Positions 34,493 to 43,170 of a DNA stretch of 64,000 nt are shown here, one piece after another. This stretch comes from Gemmata massiliana. GTDB taxonomy: Bacteria > Planctomycetota > Planctomycetia > Gemmatales > Gemmataceae. The notes under the pieces were generated by a model that saw nothing but the letters and a program-made list of their open reading frames with translations, did not search any database and was not told where the DNA came from. Location: assembly GCA_000531095.1 (NCBI GenBank), contig HG799473.1, forward strand, positions 114,023-178,022. Direction: 5' to 3'. Every line of letters begins with the position of its first letter. Within the stretch, counting starts at the first letter, position 1. The translations under genes were made by a program, and so were the position numbers.

Positions 34493-35434
34493 TTAGCGGC
34501 CGATGAACGCGAGCAGCCCCGGATCTGCGAGCTGCGCGGTCACCGCGTAGATCGCCTGGAGCGCCGTCTGCTGCTCCTGCATCTTCACGATCGCCATCGG
34601 GTAGTCCGTGCCGATCAGGTCGTTGACGCGCGAGTCCGAGTCCAGCTTCGCGTTGCTGACGACCAGGTCTTGCGACTCGAGGGTCGCGAGGTTCGAGGCC
34701 TGTTCGCCGGTCGTTTCGCCGATCGCGGTGCGGGCCGCGTCGAGGTCCGCGAGGCGCTGGTTCATCGCCGCGCTGTAGTCCGGGCCGGTGGACGGGTTGT
34801 TGCGCAACTCGTCCCGCAGCGCGATGAGGGACGCGAACGTGTCCGCCCCGGACTGCTGGAACACCGCGCTCCCGACGTAGCGGGTGTCCGTGGTCGTGTT
34901 GCGGGCGGTCACCGTGCGGGCGCGCTGGTCCGAGCCGTCGTAGGCGATCGTCGCCGGGCGCCCGGCCGAGTCCGTGGTGGCGATGCTGAACGCGGCCGTG
35001 TTGGTCGCGGTCCCGGAGAACAGGGACTGCCCGTCCGGGCGCGCGTTCACCGTGGCGAGCACCCGGTTGATGAGCCCGTCCACCTGGGTCGCCAGGGCCT
35101 CGCGGTTGGCCGGTTCGCCCGCGGTGTCGGCGCTGGCCCCTTCGATCGCGATCTGGCGCGCCGTGGTGAGCGCGCTGGTCACGTCCTGGAGGGCGCTGAC
35201 GCCCGCGTTGAGCGTGGTGGTCGCGTTGGAGATGCTCTGGGAGTAGGACTCCAGGCGGGCCGACGCGGACTTCGCCCGGGCCAGTTGCGGGTACGCGGTG
35301 GGGTCGTCGGAGGCGCGCTTGATGCGCACGCCGGACGAGACCTGGTCCTGGTACTTCGCGAGGTCGGCGCTCCGCGCGCGCATGTTCGCGATCGCGTCGC
35401 CGGTCCGGGTCTGAGCTGTTACGCGGAGGTTCAT
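34493..35434 (-). CDS. flgL: Hook-filament junction protein FlgL
   Basis: 313 residues of the flagellin-like family. The N-terminal D0 helices are LRVTAQTRTGDAIANMRAR and LAKYQDQVSSGVRIKRASDD, the latter the junction-protein version of the flagellin motif. The C-terminus mirrors it (LATLESQDLVVSNAKLDSD, YPMAIVKMQEQQTALQAIYA). FlgL forms the second junction layer between FlgK and the filament. It follows flgK by 11 bases on the same strand and appears to end the flgH-flgA side of the cluster before the lipoprotein unit. Confidence 0.92.
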   Translation of the reverse strand: MNLRVTAQTRTGDAIANMRARSADLAKYQDQVSSGVRIKRASDDPTAYPQLARAKSASARLESYSQSISNATTTLNAGVSALQDVTSALTTARQIAIEGASADTAGEPANREALATQVDGLINRVLATVNARPDGQSLFSGTATNTAAFSIATTDSAGRPATIAYDGSDQRARTVTARNTTTDTRYVGSAVFQQSGADTFASLIALRDELRNNPSTGPDYSAAMNQRLADLDAARTAIGETTGEQASNLATLESQDLVVSNAKLDSDSRVNDLIGTDYPMAIVKMQEQQTALQAIYAVTAQLADPGLLAFIGR

Positions 35435-35445
35435 GGGGGTGTACC

Positions 35446-37137
35446 TTACGGGAGGATGTTCATGAGTTCGTCCATCGCGGTGTTCACGACGGACAGGTAT
35501 TTCGAGGCGCCCTGGATCTGGCGCTGGTAGTCGAGCAGGTGGAGCAGCTCTTCGTTGGTGTCCACGCCCGTGACGGACAGCTCCTGGTTGCTCAGGTTCT
35601 GGAGCGTGCTGGCCTGGGCCGTTTGCTGGTCGCTGATGTTGTTGATGTCGGTGCCGAGCGTGGACGCGATGTCGGCGAACTCTTCCGTCAGGGTGCGGGT
35701 GCCGAAGACCGCCTGGTCCCGGATCGCCCCGAGGCGCTCCAGGTTGGTCCCGTCACCCGGTTCACCGGTGCGCCCCGCCGCGAGCAGGCCGGGGTTACTC
35801 GAAACCGCCGGGTTCACCGCGATGCCGACCGCGGTCGAGCCGACGAACAGCCCGTTCACGCCGAGGGCGGACAGGATGTTCGAGGTGTCCGAGTTCGACA
35901 CCGCACCGGACCCGGCCGGGACCGAGTCGCGCCCGGCGAAGTCGAACGTGAAGCCCGCCTGCCCCTGGATATCGAGCGTGTTCGTCGTTGTGTTGACGGT
36001 CGCTTGCAGCCCCGGGACGGCGCTGAGCGCGGTCGCGATGTCGTTCAGGCTCTGGGTCGCCGGGTCGATCGTGATTGCCGTGTTTGTGCGGGTACTGGGG
36101 TTGACGTTGCCGTTGGTCACGCTCACGGTGAGCGTCCCGGCCTGGACCGGGAACGGGAGCCCCGCCGCGTTGAGGAGCGCCGCGGGGGAGGACACCGCGT
36201 TGGTGCTGCTCGTCGAGGCGAGCGGGCCGCTCGACCCGAGGCCCGTGGCCTGGACCTGGTTCACCTGCTGGATCAGAGAGCCGGCGAGGGCGTCGAGGCG
36301 CCCGCGGATCGCCGGGATGGTCGTGTTGTGGTCCTGCACCAGGGCGCCCAGGGTGCCCGACTTGAACGTGACCGGTTGCGCCACGCCCGTCTGCGTTATG
36401 ACGACGTTGCCCGTCGCGTCGTTCGCGGCCTGGAACTGGTTCGCGTACTGGCCCACGACGATCGCGGCCCCGGACGCGATCACGTTGATCTCGCCGGACG
36501 GCTGCTCGACGGTCTTCACGTCCACGCGCTGCGAGAGCGCGTCGATGAGCTGGTCGCGCTGGTCGCGCAGGTCGTTGGTCGGGTTCCCGCGGTTCTCGGT
36601 CACCAGGATGCGGTTGTTCAGGTCCGCGATCTTGGTGGCGTAGTCGTTGATCTCGGTGACGGTCGACGTGATCTGCTTGTTGATGTCCGAGCGCAGCCGG
36701 TCGATGTCGCCCGCGGTGGAGTTCAGTTGCTGGGCGACCGAGCCCGCGGCCGTGAGGATCGCCCGGCGCGACGCCAGACTGTCGGGCTGCGACGTCAGTT
36801 GTTCGATCTGGTTGAACAGGCTGTCGAGCCGGTCCCCGACCCCGCCCTCGCCGCTGGCGAGCGTCGTTTCGATCTGCCGGCGCGAGTCGAGCTGGGCCGT
36901 GTAGTACGATGCGTTCGCGTTCCCGCTGATGATCGCCGTGCGGACCGGGGCCGCGGTGTAGCGCGTGATGGACGCGATGTCCACCCCCGTGCCCGCGGAG
37001 CCCGTCACCGTGTTGATGAGGTTAACCGACTGCCGGTGGTACCCGGGGGTGGTCGCGTTGGCGATGTTCTGGCCGATCAACTGCAGCGCCTTTTGCGCCG
37101 TCTGGATGGCCGATGTACCGATTTGCAACGAGTTCAT
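35446..37137 (-). CDS. flgK: Hook-associated protein FlgK (HAP1)
   Basis: 563 residues. The N-terminus shows the rod-type motif (IGTSAIQTAQKALQLIGQNI, ANATTPGYHRQSVNLI), followed by a helical domain with repeated INKQITSTVTEINDYATKIA and DLRDQRDQLIDALSQRVDV, both FlgK hallmarks. The C-terminus LSNQELSVTGVDTNEELLHL, LDYQRQIQGASKYLSVVNTA and MDELMNILP completes D0. FlgK forms the first junction layer on the hook. It follows flgN by 25 bases, the standard chaperone-substrate order. Confidence 0.94.
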   Translation of the reverse strand: MNSLQIGTSAIQTAQKALQLIGQNIANATTPGYHRQSVNLINTVTGSAGTGVDIASITRYTAAPVRTAIISGNANASYYTAQLDSRRQIETTLASGEGGVGDRLDSLFNQIEQLTSQPDSLASRRAILTAAGSVAQQLNSTAGDIDRLRSDINKQITSTVTEINDYATKIADLNNRILVTENRGNPTNDLRDQRDQLIDALSQRVDVKTVEQPSGEINVIASGAAIVVGQYANQFQAANDATGNVVITQTGVAQPVTFKSGTLGALVQDHNTTIPAIRGRLDALAGSLIQQVNQVQATGLGSSGPLASTSSTNAVSSPAALLNAAGLPFPVQAGTLTVSVTNGNVNPSTRTNTAITIDPATQSLNDIATALSAVPGLQATVNTTTNTLDIQGQAGFTFDFAGRDSVPAGSGAVSNSDTSNILSALGVNGLFVGSTAVGIAVNPAVSSNPGLLAAGRTGEPGDGTNLERLGAIRDQAVFGTRTLTEEFADIASTLGTDINNISDQQTAQASTLQNLSNQELSVTGVDTNEELLHLLDYQRQIQGASKYLSVVNTAMDELMNILP

Positions 37138-37162
37138 TGAGGGTATCCGGGTGTCAGGAGCG

Positions 37163-37657
37163 CTAGCCGGCCGACGGGACCAGCCAGTTACCAGAGGGGC
37201 CGTAACGCGCCGGAGTGTCGTCCGCCGTGAGGTCGGCCAACACGTCTCGGAAGAAGGATCGAAGGTGCCCGAGAAGATTTGCGTTCCGCGTTTGAACCGC
37301 CGTGAGTTCGGCGGTCGCCGCGGTGAGCCGGTCCCGCACCACCGCGACGTCGGCGCGGAGCGGGTCGGGCAGGGCTTCTACGATGAGCGAAAGTTTGAGA
37401 TCTTGGGCGGGCAGCCCGAGGGCGCGTGCGAGGTCCGCGGCGACGGTGGCCCGCTGGGCGCTCGCGGCCCGGAGCCCGGCCGCGTCCGCGTTGAGTTGTG
37501 TGGTAACCGCGTTGGCGGCCCTCATATCGCCGGCGCGTAGGGCCGCGTAAACATCGTTCGCCTTAGCCAGCACTTCGGCGAGGAACTGCTCCTCAACCCG
37601 CAGGTGTTGGAGGAACGTCTCGGTGATGGTCGAAAGCGGTTGGGGCACTGTGTGCAT
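37163..37657 (-). CDS. flgN: Flagellar export chaperone FlgN-like protein
   Basis: 164 residues, all-helical. The FlgN pattern is visible: ITETFLQHLRVEEQFLAEVL at the start, a middle helix (RAANAVTTQLNADAAGLRAA) and LTAVQTRNANLLGHLRSFFR at the C-terminal substrate-binding helix. FlgN escorts FlgK and FlgL to the export gate; both genes follow. The start overlaps the end of flgJ by 65 bases in another frame, an unusually long overlap; no other Met is available in frame, so the real start could be an alternative codon further down. Confidence 0.82.
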   Translation of the reverse strand: MHTVPQPLSTITETFLQHLRVEEQFLAEVLAKANDVYAALRAGDMRAANAVTTQLNADAAGLRAASAQRATVAADLARALGLPAQDLKLSLIVEALPDPLRADVAVVRDRLTAATAELTAVQTRNANLLGHLRSFFRDVLADLTADDTPARYGPSGNWLVPSAG

Positions 37658-38000
37658 CGGTCGGGGTTACCGTTTTCGGCACCGCGGCGGCGTTCTGCAT
37701 CTGCCGGACCAGTGCGGTCGCCAGCCCGATGCCCCCGCCGTCGGCCAGGTGCCGACCCAAGTACAGGTCGAACAGGCCGCCCTGCACATCGCCGGAGTCG
37801 CCGGGGAACATGCCGCCGCCCTCTTCGGGGTCGAGGGTCTGGCGCATTTCCTTCAGCAGCATCGAGAGGAAGGTCGCTTCCATCTCGCCGGCCATGTTCT
37901 TCAAGCGCGAGTCGGCCTTACTCTGAACCGTAGCACCGGACTTGGCCGCGTAGGGGTCAGAAATTGTGGTCATAGACGCAATACTTTCCGTCCCGATCAT
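37593..38000 (-). CDS. flgJ: Rod-binding protein FlgJ (N-terminal domain only)
   Basis: 135 residues. The rod-binding domain is clear: LKNMAGEMEATFLSMLLKEM and the following RQTLDPEE, then FDLYLGRHLADGGGIGLATA and LVRQMQ. Proteobacterial FlgJ also has a muramidase domain; here it is absent, as in many other phyla. AGGAGGGG stands 6 bases before the ATG at 38000. The last 22 codons overlap the start of flgN and read as a Pro/Thr/His-rich tail. A 160-base gap with an inverted-repeat element separates it from flgI. Confidence 0.88.
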   Translation of the reverse strand: MIGTESIASMTTISDPYAAKSGATVQSKADSRLKNMAGEMEATFLSMLLKEMRQTLDPEEGGGMFPGDSGDVQGGLFDLYLGRHLADGGGIGLATALVRQMQNAAAVPKTVTPTDAHSAPTAFDHHRDVPPTPAG

Positions 38001-38039
38001 AATTTTCCCCTCCTGTTTTGAAATTGGGTCCGAATTCTG

Positions 38040-38141
38040 AGTTCCAAAGTTCCACGTTCCAGAGTTCCAAGACCAACACAGGCGTTCTCAACCTTGCTTG
38101 GTATTTAACTTGGAACTCTGGAACTTGAAACTTGGAACTCC
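38040..38141. repeat. Inverted-repeat element between flgI and flgJ
   Basis: Built of GTTCCAAG-like units. The inner arms 38056-38071 (GTTCCAGAGTTCCAAG) and 38109-38124 are exact reverse complements around a 37-base centre, and weaker complementarity extends outward on both sides. The composition is clearly AT-richer than the adjoining genes. Probably a MITE or REP-type element; it would fold into a long hairpin in the operon transcript. Confidence 0.75.
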
Positions 38142-38158
38142 CAATTTGGAATTCCGGC

Positions 38159-39265
38159 TCACTCGATGATCAGTTCGGCGTGGAGCGCGCCGGCCTTCTT
38201 CATGGCCTGGAAGATGGCGATGAGGTCGCGCGGGGTGACGCCGAGGGCGTTCATGGTCCGCGCCACGTCCGATACCGTTGTGGATTTGGGTAGCGGAACG
38301 AGGCGCGCCTGCTGCTCGCTGCTCGCGACCTGTACCCGCGGGACAACGGCGGTTACCCCACCGGAAAACGGCGCGGGCTGCGACACGAGCGGGTTAATCG
38401 AGACCCCGATGTACAGATTCCCGTGGGCTACCGCGGTGGGAGAAAGGGCCACGTGCTCGCCCGCCACGATGGTTCCGGTGCGCTCGTTAATTACGATCCG
38501 GGCCGGTATGTCCGGGCGCACCTCCAGCAGCCCGACCTCGGCGATGAGTTGGGTCGCCGACTTGGTCAGGTCGGTCGGCTGGCACAGCACCACCGCGCCG
38601 GGGTCACTGGCACTCGCGACCCCCGGGTAGCGCTCGTTGATCGTCTTCGCGATCAGCCGCGAGGTGTTGAAATCGGGATCTTTCAGGAGCAGTGTGGCCT
38701 TCCCGTCGCGGACCAGTTCACCGGGCGCTTCCTTTTCGATGAGCCCGCCGCCCGGGATGCGGCCGACGTTCACGTGGTTCTTCTGCACCCCGCCGCCGCC
38801 CACGGTTACCGAGAAGCCGCCGATGGACAGCGGCCCCTGGGCCAGCGCGTACACGTTGCCGTCGGCCCCGCGGAGAGGGGTGAAGATCAGCGTGCCGCCC
38901 TGGAGACTACGGGCGTCGTCGATCGCGGACACGGTCACGTCCACCTTCCCGCCCTTTCGCGCGAACGGCCCGATCTCGGCCGTCACCATCACCGCCGAGA
39001 TGCTCGTAGAGCGGAGGACCGACTCGGCCGGGAGCTGGCTGAAGATCTGCGTCGTCGTGCCCATGCGCTGGAGCATGTCCACCGCGATCTGCTGCGTGAA
39101 CGTGCTGCGGCTCCCGGTGCCGTCCAGCCCGACCACCAGCCCGAACCCGAACAACTGGTTCCCGCGCGCGCCCGCCACGTCGGTGATGTCCTTGATCCGC
39201 ACCTGGGCGGACGCCTGGGACGTCACCACGAGTGTGGCGGCGGCGGCGATCAACAGCCGGTACAT
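38159..39265 (-). CDS. flgI: Flagellar P-ring protein FlgI
   Basis: 368 residues from the ATG at 39265, with AAGGGGG 4 bases upstream and a signal peptide (MYRLLIAAAATLVVTSQASA). The FlgI core is complete: VRIKDITDVAGARGNQLFGF, GLVVGLDGTGSRSTFT, LPAESVLRSTSISAVMVTA, KVDVTVSAIDDARSLQGGTL and TINERYPG. The C-terminus has ARIVINERTGTIVAGEHVAL and the final helix. FlgI forms the periplasmic P-ring, which in other bacteria embraces peptidoglycan. It lies 44 bases after flgH on the same strand. Confidence 0.95.
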   Translation of the reverse strand: MYRLLIAAAATLVVTSQASAQVRIKDITDVAGARGNQLFGFGLVVGLDGTGSRSTFTQQIAVDMLQRMGTTTQIFSQLPAESVLRSTSISAVMVTAEIGPFARKGGKVDVTVSAIDDARSLQGGTLIFTPLRGADGNVYALAQGPLSIGGFSVTVGGGGVQKNHVNVGRIPGGGLIEKEAPGELVRDGKATLLLKDPDFNTSRLIAKTINERYPGVASASDPGAVVLCQPTDLTKSATQLIAEVGLLEVRPDIPARIVINERTGTIVAGEHVALSPTAVAHGNLYIGVSINPLVSQPAPFSGGVTAVVPRVQVASSEQQARLVPLPKSTTVSDVARTMNALGVTPRDLIAIFQAMKKAGALHAELIIE

Positions 39266-39341
39266 ATATCCCCCTTGTGGGAACGACCGACGGGCCGATG
39301 ACCCGTCGGTCATGAATGATTTTCCGTTCGCGGCGCCCGGC

Positions 39342-39981
39342 TCACGGCCGCAGCAGGTTGCCGAGGCGCCCGAGGTAGCCCTGGCGCGTCGTGCGCGTCG
39401 ACGGGCCGTTCCCCAGGTAACTGATGTTGAAGTTCGCGACGAACCCGGACGTGATGACGTTCCCGACCCCGATGTCGGCCGGGCGCACGATGCCGGTAAT
39501 GCGCAGCACGCGCTCTTCCCCCTGCACGACGCGCCGCCGGTACCCCTCGACGACGAGGTTGCCGTTGGGCATCACGTCCACCACCGTCACCGCCATCCGG
39601 TCCGTGAACACGCGGTTGACCGTGTTTTTGCGCGTTCCCGGTGAACGTCATGTTGCTGGTCTGGTTCGGGTACACGAACCCGACCCCCGGCGCGGTCACG
39701 GTGCCGGCCCCGCCCGCGGTACCGGTGCCGACCGGGCCGCCCCCGAACACCTGTACCTGACCGCTCGAGGTGGTCGCGCGGTTCAGGGCCTTCTGGTCCT
39801 GCTCGTTCGCGACGGTCGATTCGGTGATGGTGATCGTCAGCACGTCACCGATGTTCCGGGCGCGGTTGTCCTGGAACAGGAACCCGTACCGCGGGTCGCG
39901 CCGCTCCCAGAGCGAATCGGCCCGCCCGGTCGCGGCGATCGCGCCGAGGAGCCCGACGGAAGCTAATATCCAGCGCCTCAT
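39342..39981 (-). pseudogene. flgH: Flagellar L-ring protein FlgH, one-base frameshift
   Basis: The first frame (from 39981, GGAGGG 8 bases upstream, overlapping flgA by 4 bases) gives a signal peptide and the FlgH motifs ADSLWERRDPRYGFLFQDNR and IGDVLTITITESTVANEQDQ up to TFTGNAQK. The frame is then lost; the correct continuation is in another frame: NRVFTDRMAVTVVDVMPNGNL, VVEGYRRRVVQGEERVLRI and SYLGNGPSTRTTRQGYLGRL. Adding one A to the coding-strand A5 run (T5 at 39625-39629 on the plus strand) joins them as NAQKNTVNRVFTD. The signal peptide has no lipobox Cys, although classical FlgH is a lipoprotein. FlgH forms the outer-membrane L-ring. Confidence 0.88.
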
Positions 39982-40886
39982 GGCGATTTCCCTCCGAGTT
40001 CGATCTCGAGCTTGCCGGGGCCAACGACCTTCGCGGGAACCAGCTTCTTCGAGTCGAGGTTCTGCACGAAAACGGTCTGGCCGAGGCGCCCGTCCTGCTG
40101 GGCCTCTCCGACCATCACGACCTTGAGGTCGCCGTTCTGGACCTGTACTTCCACCCGCTGCCGGGAGCGCACCAGCACCTCATTAGTGGGTGCGGTCCCC
40201 ACCGCGCTCGCCGGGAGCACGGCCGCGCCGGGCATGGACGAGACGCTCGCGCCCGTGCCACCGGCGCGCGTCACCGCGCCCGCACCCGGGTGCGCGTTCG
40301 ACCGCGCGTCGAGTTGAATGGCGAAGGCGAGGAGCGTTTCCCCGGTGCTACTGGCGATCGTCATGTCCATCTGCACGCGGCCGGTCGCGCCCGCCCGGGC
40401 GCGCGGTTTCGCGGTGATCGAGATGCGCTCGTCCCGGGGGATTTCCGGGAGCTTCACAACAAGCGGCTGCGCGAGTTCGATCGCGAGCCCCGGCGTATCT
40501 GCCGAGTGACGAAAGAGTTCCGCCCGTGCCACCGCGACGACTTCGTCGGCCGTGACGGTCCGGCGCACCACCGTGACGGTCGAGCGCTCGGCCCCGACGA
40601 CCCGCACCGCGTCCGTTCCGGCAAGTTGAATGCGGTACTCCACCGACCGGCGCCCGATGACAACGTTCTGTTCGCGCGGCTTGAGGTCCGCGAGGTCGAG
40701 CCGCGCCACCCGAACGCGGGCGTCCGCGTCGCCCCCGGACACGACCGCGACGTCTCCGACCGTGACGATACTGGTACCGGCGGTCGAGCGCTCGAGGACT
40801 TCGACCACGACCGGATCGGCCGCGTGCGCGCCCGCATGAACGAGGGCCGCGCCCAGAAGAGCGAGCAGGAACCGAGAACTTCGCAT
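39978..40886 (-). CDS. flgA: Flagellar P-ring assembly chaperone FlgA
   Basis: 302 residues with a signal peptide (MRSSRFLLALLGAALVHAGAH). The SAF-like and beta-clip FlgA domain fills the C-terminal half: LVRSRQRVEVQVQNGDLKVV, GEAQQDGRLGQTVFVQNLDS and KVVGPGKLEIEL. An N-terminal domain (VVVEVLERSTAGTSIVTVGD, DLADLKPREQNVVIGRRSVE) makes it longer than the roughly 220-residue enterobacterial protein, as is common in other phyla. FlgA helps FlgI polymerise. It lies after flgG on the same strand and overlaps flgH by 4 bases. Confidence 0.88.
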   Translation of the reverse strand: MRSSRFLLALLGAALVHAGAHAADPVVVEVLERSTAGTSIVTVGDVAVVSGGDADARVRVARLDLADLKPREQNVVIGRRSVEYRIQLAGTDAVRVVGAERSTVTVVRRTVTADEVVAVARAELFRHSADTPGLAIELAQPLVVKLPEIPRDERISITAKPRARAGATGRVQMDMTIASSTGETLLAFAIQLDARSNAHPGAGAVTRAGGTGASVSSMPGAAVLPASAVGTAPTNEVLVRSRQRVEVQVQNGDLKVVMVGEAQQDGRLGQTVFVQNLDSKKLVPAKVVGPGKLEIELGGKSP

Positions 40887-40980
40887 CCGTGCGTTCCCCG
40901 TTGAGATCGAAGTAATCCGCCCGCGCCGCGAGTCCCCCGACCCGCGCCGCGACCGAAAGGGTAAGGTCCGCCCCGCGCAC

Positions 40981-41772
40981 TTACCGGATCAGGTCCGTCG
41001 TCGAGGCCAGCATGTTGTCCGCGGTGCGCACGGCGCGCGTGTTGAACTCGTAGGCCCGCTGCGCGAGGATCAGGTTGACGAGTTCGGTCACCACGTCCAC
41101 GTTGGAGCGCTCGAGGAACCCCTGGCGCGTCAGGCCGACACCGTTCTGACCGGGGGTCGCGATGAGCGGCGCCCCGGACGACGCGGTTTCCGCGAACAGG
41201 TTCCGGCCCTCGGCGCTGAGGCCGGCCGGGTTCTGGAACCGCACCAGCATAACCTCGCCCAGCACGGTCGAAGCGTTGAGCGCACCGGCGTTTTGCACGG
41301 AAATGGTGCCGTCGGACCCGACCGACACCGCCACCGCGGACGTTGGGATCGTAATCTGCGGGGAGATCAGGAACCCGTCGCTCGTGACGAGGCTCCCCTG
41401 AGCGTTCAGGCGCAGCGCCCCGTCGCGCGTGTACCGCAGTTCGCCGCTCGGCAGTGTGACCTGGAAGAACCCCTCGCCTTCCACGGCCACGTCGAACGGG
41501 TTCTGCGTGTTGACCAGCGCGCCTTCGGTAAACACCTTCGTGATGCCCGCCACCCGCGCCCCGCTACCGATCTGCAAGCCGGTGGGCACCTGGAGCCCCT
41601 GGGCCGCGTCCGACCCGGGCGTGCGCTGGTTGACGTAGATGAGATCCTGGAAGTCCGCCTGGCCCTTCTTGAAACCGTTGGTGTTGACGTTGGCGATGTT
41701 GTTCGACGTGTTGTCGATCGACGTGGTCTGAACGCTCATACCCGTCGCGCTGGTGAACAGGGCCTTAATCAC
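40981..41772 (-). CDS. flgG: Flagellar distal rod protein FlgG
   Basis: 263 residues, the usual size of FlgG. GTG start at 41772 with GGAGGG 6 bases upstream. The N-terminal motif IKALFTSATGMSVQTTSIDN and SNNIANVNTNGFKKGQADF, the FlgG-specific LQIGSGARVAGITKVFTEGA, NPFDVAVEGEGFFQVTLPSG and the C-terminal LERSNVDVVTELVNLILAQR with AYEFNTRAVRTADNML are all present. FlgG forms the distal rod. It follows flgF by 100 bases and precedes flgA. Confidence 0.94.
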   Translation of the reverse strand: MIKALFTSATGMSVQTTSIDNTSNNIANVNTNGFKKGQADFQDLIYVNQRTPGSDAAQGLQVPTGLQIGSGARVAGITKVFTEGALVNTQNPFDVAVEGEGFFQVTLPSGELRYTRDGALRLNAQGSLVTSDGFLISPQITIPTSAVAVSVGSDGTISVQNAGALNASTVLGEVMLVRFQNPAGLSAEGRNLFAETASSGAPLIATPGQNGVGLTRQGFLERSNVDVVTELVNLILAQRAYEFNTRAVRTADNMLASTTDLIR

Positions 41773-41872
41773 GGGGAACCCTCCGGTTACCGGTTAAATG
41801 CGTGTCGCGTGGTCCGAAAACCGCACCGCCCGCACATAACATGCGGCGTGCGATCACGTTATGGCATCAGCC

Positions 41873-42601
41873 CTAGGCATTTTGCGGGCGCGTGTTCAGT
41901 TGAATCGTTTCAGCGAGCGAACGGAGCGAGCGCTGCGCGGCGTCGTAGTAGCGCGCCCCGATGATGAGGCGCACCATCGCGTCGGCGGGGTGCACGTTCG
42001 AGCTCTCGCGGTACCCCTGCGAGACCAGACCGGGGGCGTCCTGGAGCCCGGCTCCGGGCTGAGCGGTGTAGAGCGTAGGTCCAGCGGCCGTAAGCTGTTG
42101 CGGGTTCGCGAACCGCACCATCTGGAGCCGCCCGAGCGGTTGCCCGTCGGCCGTGATGGTCCCGTCGGATGCGATGATGAAGCGGTTGGTGTTCGGCGGG
42201 ACCGTGATTTCCCCGTTGTCGCTCTGGAGCGCGTACCCGCCCTGGCTGACGAGTCGGCCCGCCGCGTCCGGGAAGAAACAGCCGTTGCGCGTGTAGACCG
42301 GCCCGTTCGGACCGGCCAAAACGAAGAAGCGGTCGGGGTCGCCGAGCGCGAGGTCGTAGCGGTGATTCGTTTGCTGGAGCGCGCCGGGACGGAAGTCGTG
42401 ATAGGCCTGGACGGTGCGCACGCCGGTGATGTCACCGGTCGGTTCGGCGGTGCGCCCGAGGACGCGGTCGAACGTCTCGAACACCAGCCCGCGCTCGCGG
42501 TAGCCCGGGGTGGACGAGTGGGCGAGGTTGTGGGCGGTGACCTCTTGCTGTTCCGAGGCGACCACCAGTGCGGAGGCCGCGCTGTACATTCCGCGGATCA
42601 T
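41873..42601 (-). CDS. flgF: Flagellar proximal rod protein FlgF-like
   Basis: 242 residues from the ATG at 42601 (GGAG 9 bases upstream). It has the rod-protein pattern IRGMYSAASALVVASEQQEV, TAHNLAHSSTPGYRERGLVF, RYDLALGDPDRFFVLAGPNG and the C-terminus QGYRESSNVHPADAMVRLII, GARYYDAAQRSLRSLAETI. The N-terminal consensus is degraded compared with FlgG (AHNLAHSSTPGY against NNIANVNTNGF), which together with its place before flgG points to FlgF. It could be another rod paralogue. Confidence 0.82.
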   Translation of the reverse strand: MIRGMYSAASALVVASEQQEVTAHNLAHSSTPGYRERGLVFETFDRVLGRTAEPTGDITGVRTVQAYHDFRPGALQQTNHRYDLALGDPDRFFVLAGPNGPVYTRNGCFFPDAAGRLVSQGGYALQSDNGEITVPPNTNRFIIASDGTITADGQPLGRLQMVRFANPQQLTAAGPTLYTAQPGAGLQDAPGLVSQGYRESSNVHPADAMVRLIIGARYYDAAQRSLRSLAETIQLNTRPQNA

Positions 42602-42714
42602 GGCAGATCGCTCCGTTGGGTCGGGTCCACGGACCATATCGACCCCACACGATCTGCACGTTCACTTCTTTTGCGCGATCTCACCCGATCGGTAAAATCG
42701 CCCCAACTGTAACA

Positions 42715-43137
42715 TTACGCGGTCGCGCTCAGAATCTGGCCGTTCTGCATGGCCGCGACCCGGCCGGAGCGTTCCATCTCGTTCGCTTCCACGCGGACCG
42801 CCTCGAACCCCTCGCGGAGCGTGCGGAGGATCTTCCGCACGCTCGCGACGTTCGCAACGGACGGCTGGCTCAGAGTGGTCACCGCGAACTCGTAGAGCCG
42901 CAGGATGTTGGTGTTGACTTCGGGGTTCACCTCGACCCGGACCCCGTCCGCGAGCGCCATAATCACGGTCTGAGCTTTGCTCAGGCGCCCCACCGCCCCG
43001 GACGTGTCCCCCGCGACGAGCGCGGCCTCGGCCCGGTCCAGGTGCTCCAGCGCCTTGTCGTACAGCGCGAGGAGCAAGTCCATGCGGGTCCATCCGGTGT
43101 CCGGTTGCGTCTGCTGGTAGCGGCGGTAGGCGTTCAT
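42715..43137 (-). CDS. fliS: Flagellar export chaperone FliS
   Basis: 140 residues, all-helical, with the FliS signature: a Tyr-rich start (MNAYRRYQQTQ), LLLALYDKALEHLDRAEAAL, IMALADGVRVEVNPEVNTNI and LRLYEFAVTTLSQ. FliS binds the C-terminal D0 helix of flagellin and keeps it unfolded until export. It follows fliD by 33 bases, the usual fliC-fliD-fliS order on this strand. Confidence 0.93.
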   Translation of the reverse strand: MNAYRRYQQTQPDTGWTRMDLLLALYDKALEHLDRAEAALVAGDTSGAVGRLSKAQTVIMALADGVRVEVNPEVNTNILRLYEFAVTTLSQPSVANVASVRKILRTLREGFEAVRVEANEMERSGRVAAMQNGQILSATA

Positions 43138-43170
43138 TTAGGGGTCCGTATCGGGTTGTTATTTGGGGGG

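Noticed and set aside
42602..42714. Possible sigma-28 promoter before flgF (a TCGATAT word)
   Set aside because: The -35 part and spacing do not match the two good elements at 47573 and 48111.
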